The position numbers were made by a program, and so were the translations under genes. The notes beneath the pieces are model-generated. The model saw only the letters and a list, made by a program, of their open reading frames with translations. It did no database searches and was not told the origin of the DNA. From NCBI GenBank assembly GCA_005772855.1, contig SXIK01000219.1, positions 1 through 64,000 on the forward strand: a stretch of DNA of 64,000 bases. Direction: 5' to 3'. Position 1 is the first letter of the stretch. Each line of letters opens with the position of its first letter. This stretch comes from Planctomycetia bacterium (GTDB lineage Bacteria > Planctomycetota > UBA8108 > SXIK01). Below, one piece after another: positions 9,765 to 20,497 of this stretch.

Positions 9765-9780
9765 GGGGCAACATGATGCG

Positions 9781-11292
9781 TTATTGCGAAGCGTTCGCAA
9801 GCAACTCGCGGCGTTCGAAGACCAGAATGTGCTGGTGGGGGAGAAACTCGTGCTTTTCCACCAGCCGGAAGCCACGGGGCTCGAGCTCGGCCTTGAGCTG
9901 CTGCACGGTCGTCCTGTGGAGCGACTTGATCGGCACCGACGGATCCTCGCCGCGATACTCGACGAGCGCAAGGCGGCCGGGACGAACACCCTCCTGGCCT
10001 CTTCGCAGGCTTTGGCGGATGGCGTCGACCGTCACCGCTGGCCTTGAGAGCTCGTGGTACACATCGACCATCAGGGCGAGGTCGACCGAGTCGTTCAGGA
10101 GGCCGGTCTCCGTCTCCGTTGTCTGGACGGGAAGGACGTTTTTCACGCCGTCTTTCTTGAGGCGCATCCTCAGCAGGCTCAGCATCTCTTCTTGCAGGTC
10201 CGTGGCGTAGACCTTGCCGTTCGGGCCGACGCGCTTCGCCATTCGAAACGCGAAGTAGCCCGTGCCGGCGCCGATGTCGGCAACGGTCGAGCCCTCGGCA
10301 ATGGCGAGAGCGTCGAGCACTCTCTCGGGTTGCTCGGTCTGTTCGCGATCTTGACGCTCGAGCCAGTCCGCGGCCTGGAATCCCATGACGGGGGCGATCT
10401 CTCGACCGAGATAGTAGCCAACCGACTCCGGAAAGGCGGCGAATCGGCTCTCCTGGGCCAGCGGGATCTGCTCGGCAAGGAGTGGCATGTCGGGCGGAAT
10501 TCTTATTGTCACCTGGCGGCCTCCGGCCCACTCGATCGATCGAGCAACGAGCATGCAAAGCGCCGCTCGCTCCCGCAAGGCTCCTGACTCGGGGCGTGGC
10601 TCGAGCGTCAAGACCAGGACTCGACTGGACTCAGTCTGGTGCGTCCACAATACGGGGCTCGGATCCCCGGGCGGCGAGGCGCTGTCGACGGCATAGGCGA
10701 GCGGTGTCCCCGGGAGTTGCCCTGGAAGGGCGTGAGTCTTGCGGACTTTCTCGAACAGAAGGTGGCTCACGCACTGTGTGATCGAGTGGCTCTGGTCCCG
10801 CACGAGAATAGCGGCACTCTTGAGCTCCAGTGCCGGGGCAGCATCCCTGGGTTTCGGCGAGCGGAGGAGAAGCTTGTCGTAGGCGCCCGAGAGGGAAAGG
10901 GTGGCGGTGCTGGCGCCCAGGACCACGAGCCCGGATCCCCTTGCCACGGCCTCCGCGAGCCTTTGCACCCCCCGCTCGCCTGCGGCCTCGAGCCCGGCTG
11001 CCGCCGGGGGTGCTAGCACGATCACGTCCGTGTTTGCGAGAGCCTCCGCTTCAAACTTCAAGCCCCCAGGGGTGAGCTTCGCGCGTCCTTCGAGCAGCGC
11101 CTCAAGCTCGGTCCAACGGGAGTCGGCGCTGATGCCGACTGCCAGGACGCGTAGCTCGGCCGGAGCTGTGGCGCAAAGTCCGAGCCCGAGGGAGAGAGTC
11201 GCCCCCAGCAGCAAGGCCCGTCGAAGCCGGTGCCCAGGCCTGCCTACCCGGGCTCCTGCGTGTGGGCCTACGAAGCCTGCTCTCGCCAGCAT
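9781..11292 (-). CDS. Fusion: N-terminal ThuA/glutamine-amidotransferase-like secreted domain + C-terminal class I SAM-dependent methyltransferase
   Basis: Signal peptide LRRALLLGATLSLGLGLCATAPA; VIVLAPPAA / HSITQCVSHLLFEKV; methyltransferase motif I VADIGAGTGYFAFRMAKRVGPNGKVYATD. Confidence 0.75.
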   Translation of the reverse strand: MLARAGFVGPHAGARVGRPGHRLRRALLLGATLSLGLGLCATAPAELRVLAVGISADSRWTELEALLEGRAKLTPGGLKFEAEALANTDVIVLAPPAAAGLEAAGERGVQRLAEAVARGSGLVVLGASTATLSLSGAYDKLLLRSPKPRDAAPALELKSAAILVRDQSHSITQCVSHLLFEKVRKTHALPGQLPGTPLAYAVDSASPPGDPSPVLWTHQTESSRVLVLTLEPRPESGALRERAALCMLVARSIEWAGGRQVTIRIPPDMPLLAEQIPLAQESRFAAFPESVGYYLGREIAPVMGFQAADWLERQDREQTEQPERVLDALAIAEGSTVADIGAGTGYFAFRMAKRVGPNGKVYATDLQEEMLSLLRMRLKKDGVKNVLPVQTTETETGLLNDSVDLALMVDVYHELSRPAVTVDAIRQSLRRGQEGVRPGRLALVEYRGEDPSVPIKSLHRTTVQQLKAELEPRGFRLVEKHEFLPHQHILVFERRELLANASQ

Positions 11293-11666
11293 CGCCAGGC
11301 CCTGGCATGTCTCAGGACCCAGTCGCGGGCCGCGAACTCCTCGCCCACGTCCCTCCCTGCGTTCTCGCTCAGTAGCCACTTGTGACGAAGGATCTCCTGG
11401 TATTGATCCGCGCAGTCCCGGCGCATCTTGTCGCGGCGCCAGTCGGACCCGAGTCCGGACTCCCAGCTCAGCAAGACCTCCTGGACCGAGGCCTCTCGGC
11501 CCAGTGAGATCGAGAGGTAGTACCGGTGGTCCAGCATGGCTTTGCGTTCGGAAAGGTAGTATTTCGAAATCATCGGGTCGCAGAGAAAATGAGTCACGGA
11601 CGAATTTCCTTCCTGTTTCCCGCAATCCCTCATGGACGACACGGTATCTTGGGTGTTCAGGCACAC
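11268..11666 (-). CDS. Small conserved-looking hypothetical protein
   Basis: HFLCDPMISKYYLSERKAMLDHRYYLSISLGREASVQEVLLSWESGLGSDWRRDKMRRDCADQYQEILRHKWLLSENAGRDVGEEFAARDWV has natural protein composition; overlaps next gene start by 25 nt; start uncertain. Confidence 0.55.
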   Translation of the reverse strand: MCLNTQDTVSSMRDCGKQEGNSSVTHFLCDPMISKYYLSERKAMLDHRYYLSISLGREASVQEVLLSWESGLGSDWRRDKMRRDCADQYQEILRHKWLLSENAGRDVGEEFAARDWVLRHARAWRCWREQAS

Positions 11667-11871
11667 GGCGAGGCGCTCTCCGGGGAGTCACCATATTCTT
11701 CGTAAGATCCGGGGCAATATCCTTGGTGGAAAATCGGCGAAGCGAATTCACCGGCCAGAAAGCCGGGTCCAATCCAACGCATTGGATATATGCCGCAGGT
11801 TCAAGAAACTACCTCTCAAAAATACCAGCCAAGAAATGTTGCTGCAACTGTGGTCTTGGGGTCCGAAATGA

Positions 11872-12654
11872 TCAACTTACCGGAATCAGGAACTGCTCCA
11901 GCGAAGGCAGGACCTCGTTGGCGCGTCCAAAAACAGTGAGCGAGATGGGGTTCTTTGAGTTGATGCGCGCGAGAGAAAGTGTCTCGAGTGCGGGTCTGCA
12001 GTCGACCACGGCCCCCGCCTCCCTCGCGATCAAGATTCCTGCCGCGACGTCCCAGACGTTGGCACGTGCAAAGCAGGCGGCGAATGTGCCGGTGGCGAGG
12101 TATGCCAGGTTGACGATCAGGCTCCCCAGGATTCGATGCTTGGCCGGGACGGTGAGCCGGAGGCGCCGGTGGAGGCGGGAGGTCGTTGCCACAGTGCACA
12201 GGTCGCTGTACTCCGTCACCCTGGAGCTGTGGATGCGTTGGCCATTCAGGAATGCACCCTCGCCCCGGCGCGCGTGAAACATCTCGTCGATCGCTGGAAG
12301 GTAGATCCAGCCTGCCGCTGGCCCCTGGCTGTCCCAGTGGCAAAGGGTGGGGCCCCAGTAGACGATTCCTTGCGTGAAGTTGCTCGTCCCGTCAATTGGG
12401 TCCAACACCCAGTAGCGCTCCGGGTCGCGCAGCACGTTGCCGTGTTCCTCGCCGATGAAGCTGTCCTGCGGAAAATGCTGCGAGATGAAGTCGAAGACGC
12501 GTCGCTCACTCCCCAGATCGTACTCCGTGACCACGGAGAGCCCATGAGAGCTCCCCTCCTTCACCTGGATGTCAGCGCTCTGGAGCTTGCGGTAGCCTTC
12601 GAGCTGGTAACGGCCGACCTCGCGCAGAAGCATTTCGATCTGTTGGGAGTCCAT
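11872..12654 (-). CDS. Inositol monophosphatase family protein
   Basis: FIGEEHG, WVLDPIDGTSNFTQG, NVWDVAAGILIAREAGAVV motifs. Confidence 0.92.
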   Translation of the reverse strand: MDSQQIEMLLREVGRYQLEGYRKLQSADIQVKEGSSHGLSVVTEYDLGSERRVFDFISQHFPQDSFIGEEHGNVLRDPERYWVLDPIDGTSNFTQGIVYWGPTLCHWDSQGPAAGWIYLPAIDEMFHARRGEGAFLNGQRIHSSRVTEYSDLCTVATTSRLHRRLRLTVPAKHRILGSLIVNLAYLATGTFAACFARANVWDVAAGILIAREAGAVVDCRPALETLSLARINSKNPISLTVFGRANEVLPSLEQFLIPVS

Positions 12655-12671
12655 GCGAATTTGTCTCTCTA

Positions 12672-14483
12672 TCAAGAAAGGGAGCTAGTCCCTAGCTGGC
12701 TGAGTCGGTGGTAGATGCCTTTTTGCTGAATGAGCTCGGCGTGGCTGCCGCTCTCGCGGATCTCGCCCTTGTGAAGGACGAGGATTCGATCCGCGCGGCG
12801 GATCGTCGAGAGACGGTGCGCGATAACGAGCGAGGTGCGTCCCTTGAGCAGCTTCTCGAGGGCGTCTTGAATCAAGAGCTCGGTTTCGGTGTCAATGTTG
12901 GAGGTGGCCTCATCAAGGACGATGATCTCCGGGTCGTGGGCGAGCGCCCTGGCAAAGGCGAGGAGCTGCCTTTCGCCTGCCGAGAGGGTGGCTCCGCGTT
13001 CCTTGAGCACTTGGTCCAGACCGTCTGGAAGCCGGTCGATGAACCGGTAGGCATTGACGTGGCGCGCGCACTGTTCGATCTTCGAGTCGGAGATCCTTGA
13101 ATCGCCGAGGCGGATGTTTTCCCGAATGGTCCGGGAGAAAAGAAAAACATCCTGGAGGACAACGCCAATGCGTTTCCTGAGCGCGCTCTTGTCCAGTTCG
13201 CGGACATCGACGCCGTCCACCTCGATGGAACCTCGAGCAGGATCGTAGAACCGGCTCAGGAGGCCAATGATCGTGCTCTTGCCCGCCCCGGTGGCGCCCA
13301 CGATGGCTACCATCTCGCCGGGCTGAACCGAGAAGCTCACATTTTTCAGGACTAGCTCGTCGTCCTTGTAGGCGAACTCCACGTTCCGGAACGCGACCTT
13401 TGGCTTCTCATACGGCGCCAGAATCGACCGCGTTCTGACGGGCATCCCCTCCTCGGTGTCCAGCAGCTTGAAGATTCTCTCGGCGGCGGCCATGGCCGAC
13501 TGTAGCACGTTGTACCGCTCCGCCATGTCCCGGATGGGCTGAAAAAATCGGCCGAGGAACTGATAGAAGAGATAAAGGTTTCCAAAGGTGATCGCTCCGG
13601 CCTCGATGAGCGCCCCGCCCCGATAGAGGATCCCGGCGAGAGCCACCGTGCTGATCACCTCGACCGCTGGAAAGTAGAGCGAGTAAGCAAGGACGGTCTT
13701 TTGAAACGCGTCGAGGTAAGCGCCGTTGATCGCCGAGTATTGGCGGAAGTTTTTTTCTTCCTGGTTAAAGACCTGGATGATGCCGATCCCCTGGATCGAC
13801 TCCTGCGTGAACGCGTTCAGGTGGGCGATGTGGCCCCGCTGCTCCCGGTAAAATTGTTGTGCCTTGTAGCGGAAGACAAAGGTGATTCCGAGGAGGAATG
13901 GAAGAGCCGAGAGCGTGACCAGCGCCAGCGTCGTGTTGACCCAAAGGAGCGTCAGCGTGATGCCGGCAAGAACCATGATGTCGGCGACAAAGGTCACGAC
14001 GCCGCTCGTGAAAAGCTCGCTCAGGGCCTCGATGTCGCTTGTGATGCGCGTGACGAGCCGACCGACCGGGTTGTGGTCATAAAATGCAAGCGGCATCTGC
14101 TGCAGGTGCTTGAAGACCTCCAGGCGCAGGTCATTCATGACCTTCTGGCCGACGCTGGCCATCATCACCCCCTCGAAGTATCGCAGGACCACGAGCAACA
14201 GCGAGACGAGGACGAAGAGCCCGCCGAGCCCGAGGAGATCCCGGAGCGCGGCGGTCCTCTCGGGCGAGACGGCCGTGAAGGTTTGCTTCAACGGGCCATC
14301 GATGGCTCTTGCGAACAGGATGGGGCCCGCGACGCTGAGTGTGGTGACCAACAGGATGAGAAAGACGACCGCCGCCATGGGAGTGCGGTAAGGCAAGGCG
14401 TACCAAAGAAGGCGGCTCATGAGCCTTCGATCGAAAGCCTTTCCAATGATCACTTCGTCCTGAAAGGGGTTTGGCGTCGTCAT
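12672..14483 (-). CDS. ABC transporter, permease/ATP-binding half-transporter
   Basis: Walker A GATGAGKST, signature LSAGERQLLAFARAL, Walker B IIVLDEATSNID; N-terminal ABC_membrane domain. Confidence 0.96.
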   Translation of the reverse strand: MTTPNPFQDEVIIGKAFDRRLMSRLLWYALPYRTPMAAVVFLILLVTTLSVAGPILFARAIDGPLKQTFTAVSPERTAALRDLLGLGGLFVLVSLLLVVLRYFEGVMMASVGQKVMNDLRLEVFKHLQQMPLAFYDHNPVGRLVTRITSDIEALSELFTSGVVTFVADIMVLAGITLTLLWVNTTLALVTLSALPFLLGITFVFRYKAQQFYREQRGHIAHLNAFTQESIQGIGIIQVFNQEEKNFRQYSAINGAYLDAFQKTVLAYSLYFPAVEVISTVALAGILYRGGALIEAGAITFGNLYLFYQFLGRFFQPIRDMAERYNVLQSAMAAAERIFKLLDTEEGMPVRTRSILAPYEKPKVAFRNVEFAYKDDELVLKNVSFSVQPGEMVAIVGATGAGKSTIIGLLSRFYDPARGSIEVDGVDVRELDKSALRKRIGVVLQDVFLFSRTIRENIRLGDSRISDSKIEQCARHVNAYRFIDRLPDGLDQVLKERGATLSAGERQLLAFARALAHDPEIIVLDEATSNIDTETELLIQDALEKLLKGRTSLVIAHRLSTIRRADRILVLHKGEIRESGSHAELIQQKGIYHRLSQLGTSSLS

Positions 14484-14505
14484 CGATGGTGTGTGCGATT
14501 CGAGA

Positions 14506-16458
14506 TCAAAGGCTCGCCAGCTCGTCCGAAAGCAGTTGGAGCCGATGCACCTCGGCGTAGGTTCCGCCCCGGGCGAGGAGCTCGTCGTGAGATCCCTGCT
14601 CGGCTACCTTGCCGCCGTCGAGTACGTAGATGCGGTCGGCGTGGCGGAGACTCGAGATCCTGTGACTCACGATGATCGTCGTGAGGCCTCTTGTCACGCG
14701 TTTCAAGTTCTTGAGGATTTCCTCCTCCGTCTGTGTGTCGACGGAGGAGAGCGCATCGTCGAGGATCAAAATCTTTGGCTGGACGAGGAGCGCGCGGGAG
14801 ATGGCCGCCCGTTGCTTCTGGCCCCCCGAAAGAGTCACCCCCCGCTCGCCCACAAGCTCCTCGTAGCCATGGGGGAGCTGGTCGATATCCTTCGAGAAGC
14901 GGGTGATCTCTGCGACCGCGTAGACGTCCTCGGGCTCGGAAGACTCGGTCCCGAAGGCGATGTTTTCCGTCACTGTACGGGAGAAAAGAAAGCTCTCCTG
15001 GGGCACGAAGCCGATCGCGCGTCGCAGTGTGGAGAGCGCCATGCGATTCACATCGATCCCGTCGATGAAGATCGCACCGTCTGGAGGCGGGTAAATCCTC
15101 GGGATGAGTTGTACGAGGGTCGACTTGCCCGAGCCAACGCGTCCAACGATCCCGACAGTCTTGCCCGCGGGCACCTCGATCGAAACGTTCGAGAGCGCGG
15201 GACCTCCCACGACTTGTGTCCCGGAATCTGGGGGCGCCGGACGCCGGCGGGAGTTCGCCTCCGCGAAGCAGAAGGTGAGGTTTCGGATCGAGATCGATCC
15301 CTCGATCGATAAGCCCTCTGGCATCTGTGGCTCCGCGGGTTCGCGCACGAGCGGCTCGATCTCGAAGATCGACTTTAGCCGTTTCACGCTGGCGCCGGCG
15401 CGATGGTACTGATTCACGACCCAGCCGATCGAGATCATGGGCCACAAGAGGCTCGACTGATAGCCTGCGAACTTGATCACGTCGCTCAGGTCCAGCTCGC
15501 TGGAGAGCATGAGCGTGCCGCCCACCAAGAGCAGCGAGACGAGCGAGAAGTCCGAGACTCCTCCGATGATCGGGCCCATCCACGCCGCCGTCATTGCCAG
15601 GGCGATGTTGCGCTCGAGGTATCTTTTCGTGATCCTCGTGAACGACTGGATCTCGTCGTCCTCCAATGCGTAGGACTTCACGACCCGCACACCGGCAAAG
15701 TTCTCCTGGCCCGCCGAGCTCAGCTCGCTGAGCGTCTCCTGCGACTTGAGCACCGCCTCGTGCACTCGGGGCCCCACCGCTCTTACAGCCAGCGTCAGGA
15801 GTGAAAGTGGGATCATGAGGCAGATCGTCAGTTTCCAGCTCACCGAGAGCATGAGCGGCATGGCCACGGCCAGCAGAAGGATCGTACGAGAAGTGTAGAG
15901 GATCACGGGGCCCGCGACCGTGCGGACGCTTTCGACGTCGCTCGTGGCTCGAGCCATGAGGTCGCCAGTCCGGGCGCTCTTGAAGTAGAGCTGATCCAGG
16001 CCTTGAAGATGGCGGAAAAGGTGGTTGCGGAGGTCGAACTCCGTTTTTCGCGAGGCACCGATGATCCAGAAGCGCACGGCAAAGAGGCCCACGCCGCCGG
16101 CCACGCTCAGGGTCAGGATCCAGCCGAGAATTCTCTCCAGATCACCGGGCTGGCGATGGGGGTCCTGTAGCACTCGGATCGCTTCTCCCGCCAGGTAGGG
16201 AGTCGAGAGGCCTGCGGCCACGCTGAAGGGCACCAGGAGGAGCCCGAGAAGATAGCCTCGCCAGTGAGGCCGAAGGTAGGGATAGAGGAATCGAAACGTT
16301 TCCACTGGACGGCGGATTGTACCCAGAAATCCACGATTGCCACGCCGGCTGATGTGGACGACGCCCAGTGTCGAGGCGCTCAGGGTGATGGGCAGCGCGA
16401 GTGATTTGGGCACATTCCTCAACGCTTGCGTCCAGGCGGTCGCAATCCGCCCCTTCAC
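14506..16458 (-). CDS. ABC transporter, permease/ATP-binding half-transporter (probable heterodimer partner)
   Basis: Walker A GRVGSGKST, LSGGQKQRAAISRALLVQPKILILDDALSSVD; adjacent to previous half-transporter; start uncertain. Confidence 0.95.
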   Translation of the reverse strand: MKGRIATAWTQALRNVPKSLALPITLSASTLGVVHISRRGNRGFLGTIRRPVETFRFLYPYLRPHWRGYLLGLLLVPFSVAAGLSTPYLAGEAIRVLQDPHRQPGDLERILGWILTLSVAGGVGLFAVRFWIIGASRKTEFDLRNHLFRHLQGLDQLYFKSARTGDLMARATSDVESVRTVAGPVILYTSRTILLLAVAMPLMLSVSWKLTICLMIPLSLLTLAVRAVGPRVHEAVLKSQETLSELSSAGQENFAGVRVVKSYALEDDEIQSFTRITKRYLERNIALAMTAAWMGPIIGGVSDFSLVSLLLVGGTLMLSSELDLSDVIKFAGYQSSLLWPMISIGWVVNQYHRAGASVKRLKSIFEIEPLVREPAEPQMPEGLSIEGSISIRNLTFCFAEANSRRRPAPPDSGTQVVGGPALSNVSIEVPAGKTVGIVGRVGSGKSTLVQLIPRIYPPPDGAIFIDGIDVNRMALSTLRRAIGFVPQESFLFSRTVTENIAFGTESSEPEDVYAVAEITRFSKDIDQLPHGYEELVGERGVTLSGGQKQRAAISRALLVQPKILILDDALSSVDTQTEEEILKNLKRVTRGLTTIIVSHRISSLRHADRIYVLDGGKVAEQGSHDELLARGGTYAEVHRLQLLSDELASL

Positions 16459-16527
16459 ACTCGCAGCCGCCGAGAGCCTTGCAATCTCGCTGGGGGCAAA
16501 ATTCCTCAGTTCACTGATTATTTCCCG

Positions 16528-16974
16528 CTACCTTGGCGCGCCCGGCCTGCGCCGGGGCCCGCGGTCTTTCAAGGTCTTGCGCTGGGTTGTCTCCACTGGC
16601 CGCTCCACTCCTCGGCCCAGAAGCTCGAGGAGATCGGACACGGTCACAATGCCGCGAAGACGTCCCCCGTCGAGTACTGGAAGACAGCCCACGCTGTACC
16701 CGCGCATCAGATTCGCCGCCTGGCGAAGCGTGGTTGTCGGTTTCGCGCTGACAGTCCGATGGGTCATGAGATCACGGACAGTCCTGTCTGTTCGCAGCGC
16801 GGAGCTACGGGGGCCGCCCAGGTCCCGCCCGGAGATGACACCGACGACCTTGCCGCCCTCGACCACGGCGAGGTGGTGAATTCTACTGTCGCGCATTCGC
16901 CGCCACGCATCTTCAGCTTGATCGCCGGGAGCCGCAGTCTCAACATTCGTGGTCATGATCTCTTCAAGGCGCAT
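16528..16974 (-). CDS. CBS-pair domain protein
   Basis: MRLEEIMTTNVETAAPGDQAEDAWRRMRDSRIHHLAVVEGGKVVGVISGRDL ... DLMTHRTVSAKPTTTLRQAANLM ... GIVTVSDLLELL. Confidence 0.85.
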   Translation of the reverse strand: MRLEEIMTTNVETAAPGDQAEDAWRRMRDSRIHHLAVVEGGKVVGVISGRDLGGPRSSALRTDRTVRDLMTHRTVSAKPTTTLRQAANLMRGYSVGCLPVLDGGRLRGIVTVSDLLELLGRGVERPVETTQRKTLKDRGPRRRPGAPR

Positions 16975-17212
16975 GTGAATAATCCTCCTTCGATTGAGTG
17001 GACCAAGGTGCAAATGGTATTCCGCGCCGTCCCCGGGCCAAGGCGCGGACGGGGGGAGAGTGCAGTGCAAGGCGGGGGCTTCTCGACCTGTGCCGACGCG
17101 ATCCGTCTGCAACCTTGAGGGGACCCCTCGCTGTCCATGCGGGCCAAGCTCCTCGGCCGAGTCAGAAGGACCGGCTTCCTGTCGGGCCGGCTGACTGGCA
17201 TCCTATGCTTCC

Positions 17213-18313
17213 ATGAAATGGTCCTTGAGGCTGGGCAGCGTTGCTGGCATAGGCATCTTCCTTCACTGGACATTCCTGATCCTCGTCGGATGGATTTTCA
17301 TGGGGCAACTCGGTCAGGGAGAAGACCTGCTGGCGGCGCTACGCGGCGTGGCGTTTATCCTGGCGCTGTTCGGTTGCGTCGTGCTGCACGAGCTGGGTCA
17401 CGCGTTGACGGCGAGACGCTATGGAATCCGCACGCGCGACATCACAATCCTGCCCATTGGGGGCGTTGCGCGGCTGGAGCGTATGCCGGAGAAACCGATG
17501 CAGGAGCTCTGGGTGGCGCTGGCCGGGCCCGCGGTGAACGTCGTCATCGCAGGGATTCTTTTCGCTCTTGTCATCGCGCTGGTGGGGTGGGGCGAGTTGT
17601 CTCGGGTCGAGCTGACTCAAGGCCACTTCTTCGTCCGCCTCCTCTGGGTAAACCTCTTGCTGGTCGCCTTCAATCTACTCCCGGCCTTTCCGATGGATGG
17701 TGGGCGAGTATTGCGGGCGCTCCTGGCCAGCCGCATGGGTCGTCCACGCGCAACTGCCATCGCCGCGAAAGTTGGCCAGGCCATGGCCATACTCTTTGCC
17801 ATCTTCGGTTTTTTTTACAACCCGATGCTCATGTTCATTGCGCTGTTCGTCTATCTCGGAGCGCAGGCGGAAGCGCAGATGGTGGAGGTGAGCTCCCTCA
17901 TTGAGGGGTTGATGGTCCGCAACGCCATGATGACACACTTTCGCAGTTTGGCAGCGGACGACCTGTTATCCACTGCGATTCAGGAGTTGCTCGCCGGTTC
18001 GCAACAGGATTTCCCGGTGCTCGAGGGTGATCGCGTTGTCGGAATTCTCCGACGAAATGACCTGGTGAAGGCGCTGGCCGAGGTTGGCCGCGAAACCAGC
18101 GTGGAGAGCGCCATGTGTCGCGATTGCACCGTGGTCCATGCCAGCGACCCCCTGGAGAAGGGATTTGAGGTGCTGCGCCAGGGCGTTTGCACGACAGTGC
18201 CGGTACTGGACAACGGGAGGCTGGTCGGCCTGTTGACGCTGGAAAACCTCGGCGAGCTGGTGATGGTCAACTCCTCCCTGCGGCGCAGCAAGATTATTTC
18301 CAGCGGCCCGTGA
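17213..18313 (+). CDS. Site-2 protease (M50) family protein with C-terminal CBS pair
   Basis: VVLHELGHALTARRYG (HExxH), NLLPAFPMDGGRVLRALLA, CBS motifs. Confidence 0.94.
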   Translation: MKWSLRLGSVAGIGIFLHWTFLILVGWIFMGQLGQGEDLLAALRGVAFILALFGCVVLHELGHALTARRYGIRTRDITILPIGGVARLERMPEKPMQELWVALAGPAVNVVIAGILFALVIALVGWGELSRVELTQGHFFVRLLWVNLLLVAFNLLPAFPMDGGRVLRALLASRMGRPRATAIAAKVGQAMAILFAIFGFFYNPMLMFIALFVYLGAQAEAQMVEVSSLIEGLMVRNAMMTHFRSLAADDLLSTAIQELLAGSQQDFPVLEGDRVVGILRRNDLVKALAEVGRETSVESAMCRDCTVVHASDPLEKGFEVLRQGVCTTVPVLDNGRLVGLLTLENLGELVMVNSSLRRSKIISSGP

Positions 18314-18432
18314 GGTGAAATTTGCCCAGGGGGTCAAGATCTTTATTCATGGGGAGCCAATATACGCCCACGTGATTCGTGCTACTTGCCTCCCGCCGCC
18401 TCCTCGGCGCCCGGGAGCTTGTCGCGCACCGC

Positions 18433-18780
18433 TCAGGCGTCGTTCACGGCCGCGGCGTGACCTCGCCAGGCTTTGCTCAGTGCTTCCTTCGAGATCTCCC
18501 AGTGATTCGCGTGCCACGCGACGGCGCCGTCGCGCACAAGAAGCGCCTGGGGCGACGCATGCGGGATCCCGAGCTTTCCGGAGATCGCGTCTGAAAGTGG
18601 GCGGCTTTCGATCACCAGGACAAGGAACGCGGCTGCTCTTGGCTCCTCTCGCTCGAACGCCTCGAGCTCCTGGAGGGCCGCTGCCGAGATCGGGCACCGC
18701 GTGCTGTGCTTGAAAATGATCCCTGACGTGTGCGCGGCGAGAAACGCCGTCAACTCATCTTCGTTTGTCCAGCGGGTCAT
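18433..18780 (-). CDS. YtxJ/BrxC-like monothiol bacilliredoxin family protein
   Basis: SGIIFKHSTRCPISAAALQELEAF ... GIPHASPQALLVRDGAVAWHANHWEIS. Confidence 0.8.
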   Translation of the reverse strand: MTRWTNEDELTAFLAAHTSGIIFKHSTRCPISAAALQELEAFEREEPRAAAFLVLVIESRPLSDAISGKLGIPHASPQALLVRDGAVAWHANHWEISKEALSKAWRGHAAAVNDA

Positions 18781-18933
18781 GGAGCAGAGGATAGCGCAGT
18801 AAGGCCCTTGAGGCGAGGTTTTCTGTGCCTGGACGGAGCCGTCGAGCCCGATTGCTTTTTTCTCGCGAAAATCAAGGCTCGCTCAGGGTGGCGATTCCAC
18901 CGTTCCGATTGAAGTGGGTACTGCCAGTTGATC

Positions 18934-19057
18934 TATTCTCCATGCGGGGGATGAAGACCTCCCCCTCCTCGGCGCTCGATTAGCGCCGGGCGCCTCAGGT
19001 GCCGAGGGTGAGGGAGCGATGGCCAGGATGTCCCAATCTTGGCCGCGAGGCGTACAA
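18934..19057 (+). repeat. Type II dispersed intergenic repeat, copy E
   Basis: TGCGGGGGATGAAGACCTCCCCCTCCTCGGCGCTCGATTAGCGCCGGGCGCCTCAGGTGCCGAGGGTGAGGGAGCGATGGCCAGGATGTCCCAATCTTGGCCGCG; aligned to copies F, B2 and C. Confidence 0.88.
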
Positions 19058-19116
19058 TGCCGCCCGTTCCTTTCCGGTAGTTTCATGGAAACAGACTTGT
19101 TGAGAGACGAGGTTGC

Positions 19117-20487
<1,371 letters not shown>

Positions 20488-20497
20488 AAGAGCTCTC

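Noticed and set aside
9404-10210. 268-aa ORF on + strand (MDCPLLQCAPTHRSRW...)
   Set aside because: Antisense to the membrane protein and methyltransferase fusion; Ser/Arg-rich shadow frame
18358-18420. Possible degenerate type I copy (TATACGCCCACGTGATTC...CCTCCTCGGCGCCCGGGAGC)
   Set aside because: Only short pieces resemble the repeat; hairpin core and tail are not recognisable, so not called
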